Positions 46,166-53,168 of a stretch of DNA of 64,000 nucleotides are shown here, one piece after another (position 1 is the stretch's first letter; each line of letters starts with the position of its first letter). A model generated the notes under the pieces. The model saw nothing but the letters and a program-made list of their open reading frames with translations, did not search any database and was not told where the DNA came from. The DNA comes from Anaerolineae bacterium (GTDB lineage Bacteria; Chloroflexota; Anaerolineae; B4-G1; DUEL01). The DNA is taken from positions 1 through 64,000 of the forward strand of contig JANXCY010000008.1 of assembly GCA_025060135.1 (NCBI GenBank), written 5' to 3'. A program made the translations under genes and the position numbers.

Positions 46166-47439
46166 GATGAGAAGAACTGGGGCAGGTACTCCCGATTGGC
46201 CGCTAACATCTCCTCCAGGAGGGTCCGGGCCAGGTCCACGGAGCGGACCAATGGGTTGGTGACCATGGCCATCAGCGCGGCGCGGCGGGAGCCGGTTACC
46301 CCGGCCTCCACTGTCCAGGTCTCCCATGCTTTGACCATCTGGCAGAGGGGACGGACCGTTTCCGGCAGGGGTCCCATCCGCAGTGGGAGGACACCATGCG
46401 CCCCGACGACACAGGGGACCTCCACCACCCCGTCGGCGGGGAGGTCGGGAATGGCTCCGCCGTTCCGGATGTCCACGATCTGCACGTCCCGCCGGTCTAG
46501 GACCAGCGAGAGGATCAGCCGCACCGCCGCCTCGGAGTAGAGGGCACCACCCCGCTGGCTCAGTTCCGGAGGTTTGACTCTCAACGAAGGGTCGGCGTAT
46601 TTCTGGAGCAGATCCCGCTCCACTTCCGCCACTACCTCGCCCCGCGTCTTTCCGGCCGCGCGGATCTCCGCCACCTTCCGGTCGGGGTAGTAGTAATACT
46701 GGAGATACCAGGTGGGGAAAACGCCCAGCGTCTCCACCAGGTCGGCGTCAAAGGGATAGAAGGGAATCCCTGCCCGCACCCGCGCCATCAGGTCGGCGGA
46801 AACGTCCCGCCCCTCCACGTAGACTCGCCGGACCCAGTTGACGTGGTTCAGCCCCATCCACTCCAGAAAGACCGCCTCGTCGGCCACACCGAAGAGACCA
46901 GCGACCAGGCGGGTGAAGTTGATGGGGTTGTTGCAGAGCCCCACCGCCTTCAGGGATGTGTGCCGGAGGAGCGTCTCGGTGATGATGCCAGAAGGGTTGG
47001 TGAAGTTGATGAACCAGGCATCCGGCGCCAGCCGTTCCACGTCCCGCGCGATGTCCAGCACGACGGGGATGGTGCGCCAGGCCTTCAGTGTGCCGCCGGG
47101 TCCAGTTGTCTCCTGCCCGACGACGCCGTGGGATAAGGGGATTTTCTCGTCCCGGATGCGGGCGGCCATCCCCCCTACCCGAATCTGGGAAAGGACGAAC
47201 GCCGCACCCTCCAGCGCCGCTGCCCGTTCCGTCGTCCGCGTAACACGGGTGGGGAGCCCAGCGTGGCGGACCATCCGCTCCACCAGCCCGCCAACGACCT
47301 CCAGCCGTCCCGCGTCTATGTCGTGGAGCGCGATTTCCTCTACCTGGACCTCGTCCCGGTGGACGATGAATCCGTCCACGAACTCCGGCGTGTAGGTGCT
47401 GCCGCCTCCGATTACCGCGACTTTCCTGATGACGACCAT
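46153..47439 (-). CDS. GH4 family 6-phospho-glycosidase / alpha-glycosidase
   Basis: A 428-residue NAD- and metal-dependent glycosidase: VAVIGGGSTYTPEFVDGFIV (NAD site), LSQIRVGGMAARIRDEKIPL, NFTNPSGIITETLLRHTSLK, the metal cysteine in GLCNNPINFTRLVAG and GLNHVNWVRRVYVEGRDVSA. The features suit the 6-phospho-beta-glucosidase branch (LicH/CelF). No PTS gene is near, so an unphosphorylated substrate is possible. The final residues (SSEHV) and the stop codon are encoded by a MITE-like terminus. Confidence 0.9.
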   Translation of the reverse strand: MVVIRKVAVIGGGSTYTPEFVDGFIVHRDEVQVEEIALHDIDAGRLEVVGGLVERMVRHAGLPTRVTRTTERAAALEGAAFVLSQIRVGGMAARIRDEKIPLSHGVVGQETTGPGGTLKAWRTIPVVLDIARDVERLAPDAWFINFTNPSGIITETLLRHTSLKAVGLCNNPINFTRLVAGLFGVADEAVFLEWMGLNHVNWVRRVYVEGRDVSADLMARVRAGIPFYPFDADLVETLGVFPTWYLQYYYYPDRKVAEIRAAGKTRGEVVAEVERDLLQKYADPSLRVKPPELSQRGGALYSEAAVRLILSLVLDRRDVQIVDIRNGGAIPDLPADGVVEVPCVVGAHGVLPLRMGPLPETVRPLCQMVKAWETWTVEAGVTGSRRAALMAMVTNPLVRSVDLARTLLEEMLAANREYLPQFFSSEHV

Positions 47440-47458
47440 GTTGGCCTCCAGATATGGA

Positions 47459-47508
47459 AAATCACCTCGAAGACGCTTCGTGTCTTCGCGTCTTGGTGGT
47501 TTTGATTT
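47459..47508. repeat. CTTCGTGTCTTCGCG dispersed repeat
   Basis: CTTCGTGTCTTCGCGTCTTG is a copy of the family at 3.6, 8.3, 50.4 and 58.5 kb, filling the gap between the GH4 gene and the small membrane protein. Confidence 0.65.
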
Positions 47509-47509
47509 C

Positions 47510-47707
47510 CTACGCTGGGCGGTTGCCGATACGGATGAGGATGAGGCCCACGACCAGTAGGAGCAGGCCGCTGCCCAGGCCGATCCGCTGGAGCGGCCCG
47601 AAACCGCCCCATTCCCCTATCCCCATACGGTCTATGGCAACGATCCCGAGGAGAACCAGCGCTGCGACTCCGGAGAGAACGATGCCCAGTTGACGTTTAG
47701 TAACCAT
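47510..47707 (-). CDS. Small two-helix membrane protein
   Basis: A 65-residue ORF from ATG 47707 (GAGGG upstream) with two helices (LGIVLSGVAALVLLGIVAID and LGSGLLLLVVGLILIRIG). No family is recognised. Length, hydrophobicity pattern and placement between genes make translation plausible, but nothing shows function. Confidence 0.5.
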   Translation of the reverse strand: MVTKRQLGIVLSGVAALVLLGIVAIDRMGIGEWGGFGPLQRIGLGSGLLLLVVGLILIRIGNRPA

Positions 47708-47759
47708 GTTGCCCTCAGACAACGGACGACCGACTCTGTTTGGGGTTCCCGCGAAGGTA

Positions 47760-47820
47760 GCGGAGCGGTCTCAATCGGCTCTCCACTCCGTTCCGTGCCG
47801 CACAACGAACGGCCCCTCCG
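47760..47820. repeat. Family C repeat fragment
   Basis: GTTCCGTGCCGCACAACGAACGG is the reverse complement form of the GCGTTCGTAGTGCGGCACGG unit found in tandem at 51.44-51.52 kb. Confidence 0.5.
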
Positions 47821-47824
47821 ACGG

Positions 47825-49495
47825 TCAGAGTTCCTCCCCCTCCCCCCGCAGCAGGGCCCGGCCCCGCGCCAGAGTGTCAGCCTGTACCCCCCGGCGCGCT
47901 ACCGATTCGTAGAAGTCCGCGTCGTAGGAGCGGGTACGCACCACCACCGGCATGGGCACCGCGTGCCCCATAATCAGCGCCTGCTGACGGGTGTCCAGTC
48001 GGGCCAGCACCTCCCGCAGGGGCGCCGCCCCCGCCACTCCGGAAAAGACGGCCCGGATGTCCGCCTCGTCGTCCAGGAGACAGGTAACCCGGGTCCCGAT
48101 CTGGCTCATCACCTCCGGGTCTATGCCGCTGGGCCGCTGGTCCACGATGAGCAGGGTTACGTTGTACTTGCGCAACTCGCGGGCAATGGTGCCGAAGATG
48201 GTGTGCCGGGCGACGGCCGGGTCCAGGAACTTGTGCGCCTCCTCCACCACGATGACCAGGGGACGGGGCTCCTCCCCCCGCCCGCCCTGTGCCGCCTCCT
48301 TGCGGCGGACGTAGTGCTCGTGGATGCGCCGGGTGATGTAGTTGGCCACCAGGATATACGCCTCCAGACTGTTCCCGTACCGTCCGAACTCCAGCACGAC
48401 GTTGACCCCCCGGTCCAGGTACTCCAGAATCTGGCGGACGGGGTCCTCCGGCACCTCCGCGCGCAGAAACCCGAACCGCCGGAAGAGGCCCAGTTTGCGC
48501 TGGATGGCTCCCAGCGTCCCGCCGTGCAGGGTCCCTTTCTCCAGCGCGTCCTGCAGTTCCTCCAGCGGGTCCTCCTCGTCCAGCAACCGGACCAGCCAGC
48601 GGTTCCCCAGCCGACGATGCAGGAAGTAGAGCGCGCCCACCTGGACGTCGGTGAGGGCCAGCAGAGCGGAGAGACCGTCCACGTCCTCCGGCGCAATCTG
48701 GTCGTAGCCGATGTAGACGGCCCCGTCGGTCTTGCTCCCCCGCCGCCGGGACGACTCCTCGTCCAGGGTGAAGACGGCGACCTCGCCGGTATCAAACAGT
48801 TGCCGTAGACCCTTGACCTCCCGCCGGGCCTCGTCCTGGCTCTTCCAGCCGTACTCGTTGTGCATGTCAAAAATCAGGGTAACGGCCACCCGCGCCTGGA
48901 TGATGCCCGCCAGCAGGAGACGGGTCAGGAAGGTCTTGCCGGTGCCCGTCTTCCCGAAGACGCCCGCCGACCGCTCCACGAACCGTTCCAGGTTGACGGT
49001 AACGGGTACCCCGGCCATGTCCAGCGGTTCCCCGATGACGAAGTATCCTGCCTGTTCCTGCCGTCCGAAGACCAGCGCGACGTCCTCCGGCGACGCCTCG
49101 TACACCTCCGAGAAGTGCTCCGGGACGGTTTTGACGGGTTTGGGCTCTTCGGCCTCCGGTTCCAGCACCAGCATGGGCGCGACGTGGATGCGCCCGAAGG
49201 TCGTAGTGCCCCGGACGACCTGGGCGACAAACGGGTCGGAGACGTCCGGTGGCGTCTTCTCCACCAGCGGGTTGGTGGCGTCCAGCGCGACGTCGTTGAT
49301 AATGGAGAAAAATCGCCGCCCGGTCCGCCCGTGGATGACAACGTACCGCCCCACGGCCAGCCCCTCAATGACCGTCTGCGGGTCCAGTTTGACCTCCAGC
49401 CCCTTGGAGAGGCTACCGCCGACGACGATGCCCAGCCGCCGCTGCGGACCCCGCGCGGGCGGGCGAGGGAACCAGCGATCCAGTTCTTCGGCCAT
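47825..49495 (-). CDS. HerA-like ATPase (DUF87 family)
   Basis: A 556-residue protein with an N-terminal HAS-barrel-like region (RRLGIVVGGSLSKGLEVKLD), Walker A GVFGKTGTGKTFLTRLLLAG, Walker B LVIVVEEAHKFLDPAVARHT and a sensor/arginine region (LLIVDQRPSGIDPEVMSQIG). HerA proteins are hexameric DNA translocases that in archaea work with the nuclease NurA in end resection; bacterial homologs also take part in defence. No NurA or nuclease is adjacent, so the partner is unknown. MAEELD at 49495 follows GAGT-type weak sequence. Confidence 0.88.
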   Translation of the reverse strand: MAEELDRWFPRPPARGPQRRLGIVVGGSLSKGLEVKLDPQTVIEGLAVGRYVVIHGRTGRRFFSIINDVALDATNPLVEKTPPDVSDPFVAQVVRGTTTFGRIHVAPMLVLEPEAEEPKPVKTVPEHFSEVYEASPEDVALVFGRQEQAGYFVIGEPLDMAGVPVTVNLERFVERSAGVFGKTGTGKTFLTRLLLAGIIQARVAVTLIFDMHNEYGWKSQDEARREVKGLRQLFDTGEVAVFTLDEESSRRRGSKTDGAVYIGYDQIAPEDVDGLSALLALTDVQVGALYFLHRRLGNRWLVRLLDEEDPLEELQDALEKGTLHGGTLGAIQRKLGLFRRFGFLRAEVPEDPVRQILEYLDRGVNVVLEFGRYGNSLEAYILVANYITRRIHEHYVRRKEAAQGGRGEEPRPLVIVVEEAHKFLDPAVARHTIFGTIARELRKYNVTLLIVDQRPSGIDPEVMSQIGTRVTCLLDDEADIRAVFSGVAGAAPLREVLARLDTRQQALIMGHAVPMPVVVRTRSYDADFYESVARRGVQADTLARGRALLRGEGEEL

Positions 49496-49562
49496 ATGTT
49501 ACTCCTGAAGGAAACAGGTAGACAAGGAAACCAGGGGACAAGGAGGCGCCTCTTGTATCCTT

Positions 49563-50363
49563 TCACCGAATTGCCGTGCGCCTCTCTACCAGCGCCAGCA
49601 GATGGCCCGCCGGGTCTACTGCCGGGTCCAGGTAGAGGGTGATGGCCCCCTGCGGACAGGCCGCCGCGCAGCGCCCACAGCCCTGGCAGTTCGGGCGGAC
49701 CGACGCCCGTCCGTCTTCCAGCCGGATGGCGCCGACCCAGCAGACCTCCGCGCAGCGCCCGCAGCCCACACAATCTGGCCCCACCGTAACGGACAGGCCC
49801 GGGAGGCGATGCACCGTCTCCTGGAAAACCGGCGGGCCGTGGCGAAGGGTCTGGCGTACCACGCAGCAGCAATCGCAGCAAAAGCAGACCGCCAGCATGC
49901 GGCGGTACAGGATGCCCAGCATCCAGGCGTCAAAGGCGGAGTGGACGATTTGCGGGATCAATCCGGCCTCCAGGGCCCGACGGATGTGCGCCAGTGCCCC
50001 TTCGGTATCGGTCAGGCGCCCCAGTTCCGGGTGAATCCTTGCCGCCCCGTCGCCCAGAAACAGGCATCCGAGATCGCGCGGGCAGGTGGGCCGGTTCTCT
50101 GCCCGCCGGCAGAGGCACTCGTTCATAACGAAGCGCGCGCTGGCCTGTTCCACCAGCGGCGCCAGCACGACGTAGGGCAGGACCACGCTCTCCGTTGCCT
50201 GGACGGCCTCTCCAACGGGCAGGACAATGGTCTCGTTCTCTTCTGGACGGAAGAAGGGCTGGAGCCAGCCGCCGACGACGGGCCAGCGGCCCAGTCGGTT
50301 CAACACTTTGCCCAACGGCCAGATGCGGACCAGCAGGGAGAGAGTGCGAGGCGAACGTCCCAT
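49563..50363 (-). CDS. Cysteine-rich ferredoxin-like protein
   Basis: A 266-residue protein. The C-terminal part has two [4Fe-4S] motifs (DCVGCGRCAEVCWVGAI, NCQGCGRCAAACPQGAI). The centre has additional clusters of cysteines: VMNECLCRRAENRPTCPRDL, GCLFLGDGAARIHPELG and the dense CFCCDCCCV. The LCR...CPRDLGCLFLG pattern occurs in uncharacterised anaerobe Fe-S proteins. It is probably a cytoplasmic electron carrier, or part of a dehydrogenase whose catalytic partner is elsewhere. ATG 50363 is used; the extra 39 residues in the track are repeat-encoded. Confidence 0.78.
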   Translation of the reverse strand: MGRSPRTLSLLVRIWPLGKVLNRLGRWPVVGGWLQPFFRPEENETIVLPVGEAVQATESVVLPYVVLAPLVEQASARFVMNECLCRRAENRPTCPRDLGCLFLGDGAARIHPELGRLTDTEGALAHIRRALEAGLIPQIVHSAFDAWMLGILYRRMLAVCFCCDCCCVVRQTLRHGPPVFQETVHRLPGLSVTVGPDCVGCGRCAEVCWVGAIRLEDGRASVRPNCQGCGRCAAACPQGAITLYLDPAVDPAGHLLALVERRTAIR

Positions 50364-50365
50364 AA

Positions 50366-50410
50366 CTGTTTTTTTATTCCTTTGTGCCTTCGGGTCTTCG
50401 TGGTTGAATC
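50366..50410. repeat. TTTGTGCCTTCGGGTCTTCG dispersed repeat
   Basis: A family D copy located between the ferredoxin-like and GNAT genes. It encodes the last residues (RRPEGTKE) of the GNAT protein. Confidence 0.6.
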
Positions 50411-51408
50411 TGAATGGAAGTCCCCAGGGTCCGCCGCATCTGGAGCAGGCGGCGGAGGGGGCGGAATCCGGCATCAGCAAAGAGCGGCTCCAGGTGCATC
50501 CGTATCCCCGGCAAGGCCGTAACCGTCTCCCAGGCGGGACGGCGGGCCAGGAGAGCCAGCGCCGCCCTGACCAGCAGGCCGCCCAGGTCGTCCATTCGCT
50601 CGGGTCGGATCAGGACCTCCACCTCGTGCCAGCGCCCGGAGCGGCAGGAAGTCAGGCGCAGCGCGCCGTTGGGAGCGACGCCTGCAAGGTCCTTACCTAC
50701 TCTCAGCACCCACCAGTCCTCGTTGCGGCCCTCCAGCCAGGCGGAGAGGCGGGCTTCCCAACCGGCCCGATAGAGGGACGGGCGGATTTCCAGCACTTCC
50801 TGGTGGGTCCGGGCCAGCCCCTCGCGGGCCAGGGAGTAGAGGTCGCCGCTTTCGGCCGCGCGCGCCCGCCGCAGTGGGAGGGATGACCGTGAGGCCTCCG
50901 GCCAGGGTTGGCCTTCCGGGCGGGCCAGTTCCAGCGACGCCCCGACGGCCTCAAAGCCCAGCCGTTCGTAGAGGCGGCGGGCCGCCGGATTATCCTCCCG
51001 GACCTCCAGCCCGACCCACGTACCTCCCCGCGCGGCGATGTCGTCCAAGGCGGCCTCCACCAGTGCCCGACCGATGGAACGCCCCCGCCATTGCGGGTGG
51101 ACGGCGACGTTGCCGATCATCCAGCCGCCCGCGGTCGCCGCGCGCCGGAACGAGATGTTGCCCACCACCTGCCCCTCTTCCACCCAGACGAACCCCGGCG
51201 ACTCCTGGTCCAGGCCCATCCCCCAGAGCAGGAACCCCAGTGCCCCCCAGCGGGCGATGCGCTGCATCCGGCGAAGCGTCTGGCGGGCCCAGGGTCCCAG
51301 TTCTCCGGCGAACGCCTCAGCCATCAGTTCCGCCACCGGCCCCATGTGGCGGAGCGGATGGAAGGGCACCAGCCCCTGTTCAACCCGGCGGAGGGTGGCG
51401 GGGGTCAT
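50374..51408 (-). CDS. GNAT acetyltransferase
   Basis: A 344-residue protein with one clear GNAT domain (about residues 85-160: GWMIGNVAVHPQWRGRSIGR, VREDNPAARRLYERLGFEAV), including the acetyl-CoA loop QWRGRSIG. The second half (about 180-330) looks like a degenerate second GNAT repeat. The substrate is not predictable. The last eight residues come from a dispersed repeat. It starts at ATG 51408 just inside a repeat-rich region. Confidence 0.85.
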   Translation of the reverse strand: MTPATLRRVEQGLVPFHPLRHMGPVAELMAEAFAGELGPWARQTLRRMQRIARWGALGFLLWGMGLDQESPGFVWVEEGQVVGNISFRRAATAGGWMIGNVAVHPQWRGRSIGRALVEAALDDIAARGGTWVGLEVREDNPAARRLYERLGFEAVGASLELARPEGQPWPEASRSSLPLRRARAAESGDLYSLAREGLARTHQEVLEIRPSLYRAGWEARLSAWLEGRNEDWWVLRVGKDLAGVAPNGALRLTSCRSGRWHEVEVLIRPERMDDLGGLLVRAALALLARRPAWETVTALPGIRMHLEPLFADAGFRPLRRLLQMRRTLGTSIQIQPRRPEGTKE

Positions 51409-51439
51409 CCCGTGTTGCGTGCTCCGTATTGCGTGTCCA

Positions 51440-51523
51440 GCGTTCGTAGTGCGGCACGGAGCGGAGCGAAGTCGCGTTCGTAGCGCGGCCGCGTTCGTAG
51501 TGCGGCACGGAGCGGAGCGAAGT
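51440..51523. repeat. Family C tandem repeat, two 33-bp units at 51-bp period
   Basis: GCGTTCGTAGTGCGGCACGG plus AGCGGAGCGAAGT occurs identically at 51440-51472 and 51491-51523, with a partial GCGTTCGTAGCGCGG unit between them. Related fragments lie at 2.3, 47.78 and 0.2 kb. Confidence 0.8.
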
Positions 51524-51547
51524 GCCGCAATACCGTCGCGACAGCGC

Positions 51548-51769
51548 TCACTCCGGCACGGACGCGGGTACGGGCGCGCCGGGCTCTCCCCGGCGCGGGC
51601 GCATCCGCTCCAGGTCGCCCCGGGGGACTTTCACCAGATGGCGGCAGCGGGAGCACTCCACTCCGTAGTGGCTCCCACCGGTTTCGGCCAGATAGCCCAG
51701 TGCGGACATCACCTGATTCACAGAAAGGGAAAACATATGGCCGCATCGCTGACAGCGAACGCCTCGCAT
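51548..51769 (-). CDS. Small zinc-ribbon protein
   Basis: A 73-residue ORF (MRGVRCQRCGHMFSLSVNQV) with two CxxC knuckles (CQRC and CSRC) 33 residues apart, an arrangement for one zinc ion. The middle (MSALGYLAETGGSHYGVECS) is conserved-looking; the tail is Pro-rich. It is probably a real small protein; the function is unknown. Confidence 0.65.
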   Translation of the reverse strand: MRGVRCQRCGHMFSLSVNQVMSALGYLAETGGSHYGVECSRCRHLVKVPRGDLERMRPRRGEPGAPVPASVPE

Positions 51770-52073
51770 ATCGTCCTCCCGGAGTCCGGGAAATAGAAAG
51801 CGGGTTGACGCGAACGAACACGGATTGTCTGATCAGCGCCTCTCATTATAACTGAACTGGAAGGGAAGACAACTGCCCGACAGGGTCAGGGCTTACACAA
51901 CGGGGAGAGCTTTCCGATCCTATAGCGCTAACTTTTCCGGTAGCACAGGCGTTTAGCCTGCATCCGTCAGGCCCGGCCGCCTGCACTCCATCGGACGAAT
52001 GCGTCAGCCTTAGAAAATCGCGGAGTGGTCCGGGGAGGAGATGGGACAGGGGATGGTTGAGAGCCACTCTCCA
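51770..52073. other. Repeat-bearing intergenic region
   Basis: 304 bp including a family A core (GGTAGCACAGGCGTTTAGCC and GGCCCGGCCGCCTGCA, about 51.94-52.0 kb) without termini, and CGAACACGGATTGTC of the CCATCCGTG-type repeat. I see no gene or convincing promoter. Confidence 0.5.
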
Positions 52074-52859
52074 CTACGGCCCTTCCAGCACCAGCAGGTC
52101 CTCCGGCCCGTAGACATGTCGGGCGGTGAAGGCAACCCGGCGGCCATCGGAGGAGGGCAAGGGGTCCCCAAAGTAGCCGGAGAAGTAACTCGGGGGCGGA
52201 AAGCCGGCCTGAGCGGCCAGCCCCGACATCACACACTGGTTAGGAGGGCACGTCTGGCGGTAGAGAGAGTCCAGGTCTCCCTCAAAGGGCGCGACCCGGC
52301 CTGTTGTAACAGAGTAGGCCAGTGGAGGGCCAGCAATGCCCGGGTCCCCCTCGCTCCGGGCGTTCGCCACATCCACCTGGAACTGCCCATCACACCACTT
52401 CCGGTAGACCAGGGTTTCCTCGTCTGCCCAACCCAGGGGCTCGTACTGACACTCGCCCCGTACCTCCGCGCCGGCCTGACAGGCGCGCACGAATCCGTCT
52501 ATCAGGCCCGGCGGCTCCACCATTCGGAGCGTCCACCCCGGCGCGGCCCGGACGGCGGGCTCGTAGGAGACCAGAAGAGGCGCGGCAACCACTGCCCCCA
52601 GGGCCAGGATCAGGGCCCAAAAGGGGGCGCGACGAAGCGCTGTGCGCCGCTCCGTCACGATCAGCCCGACCAGCGCGGCCAGTCCCAGCACCAGGGCAGC
52701 CAGGCTGAGCGCCAGGTATTGCTCCATCTGGCTGAAGAGAAGGACCGCGAATTCGGAGGGGGCAATCAGAATGATCAAAAAGGTGAGGCTGAGATCGGAG
52801 AGGTGTTTCACCAGCCAGTCTCCCCCGATCTGGATCAGCAGGCTCCATCCGCTGAGCAC
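52074..52859 (-). CDS. Membrane-anchored protein of unknown function, probably 5'-truncated
   Basis: The track gives 261 residues from a GTG at 52859. It has several hydrophobic segments in the first 100 residues (FLIILIAPSEFAVLLF, ALSLAALVLGLAALVGLIV, ALILALGAVVAAPLLV) and a soluble domain with four or more cysteines (RACQAGAEVRGECQYEPLGW, QTCPPNQCVMSGLA). The reading frame stays open 34 codons further upstream, through a hydrophobic stretch (LSVLAALALVAATPPLVLSG), to a TAA at 52959-52961 created at the border of a MITE-like element. The original start has probably been cut off. No family is recognised. Confidence 0.6.
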   Translation of the reverse strand: MLSGWSLLIQIGGDWLVKHLSDLSLTFLIILIAPSEFAVLLFSQMEQYLALSLAALVLGLAALVGLIVTERRTALRRAPFWALILALGAVVAAPLLVSYEPAVRAAPGWTLRMVEPPGLIDGFVRACQAGAEVRGECQYEPLGWADEETLVYRKWCDGQFQVDVANARSEGDPGIAGPPLAYSVTTGRVAPFEGDLDSLYRQTCPPNQCVMSGLAAQAGFPPPSYFSGYFGDPLPSSDGRRVAFTARHVYGPEDLLVLEGP

Positions 52860-52960
52860 CAGGGGAGGGGTAGCGGCAACCAGTGCCAGCGCGGCCAGAA
52901 CTGAAAGCGTCTCGTTTGTGGCCCAGCACGAAACGCAATGGAGGGCCGTGTTGGCCCTTT

Positions 52961-53104
52961 AAGAGCATGTCTGAAACATGAAGGTCGCGTAGCGCAGGCT
53001 GTTAACCGTAATGGGTGGCCTGAAACGGCCTGCGCTACAGGCCTGGCGGCCTGCGTTACAGCGCCGCAGGTCTCTGGAGAACTTGAATTTTCAGAGAGGC
53101 TCTA
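52961..53104. mobile_element. MITE-like element, family A copy 7 (best preserved)
   Basis: 144 bp. Left AGAGCATGTCTGAAACATGA and right (reverse complement) AGAGCCTCTCTGAAAATTCA are clear inverted termini, both with TA outside. Inside are GTAGCGCAGGCTGTTAACCG, CGGCCTGCGCTACAGGCC and GGCGGCCTGCGTTACA. No ORF of note. Confidence 0.8.
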
Positions 53105-53168
53105 AACGCCACTCCGCCTCGGCGCAAGCACCTTCGGCTCGTGGCGTTTCGTGGCCAGGCCCACTGGC

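Noticed and set aside
47825-50363. HerA-based defence island
   Set aside because: No nuclease, NurA, SIR2 or other defence gene adjoins; the neighbours are a glycosidase, an Fe-S protein and GNAT.
51440-51523. CRISPR array
   Set aside because: Only two full units with a spacer that is itself repeat-like, no cas genes, and dispersed copies elsewhere.
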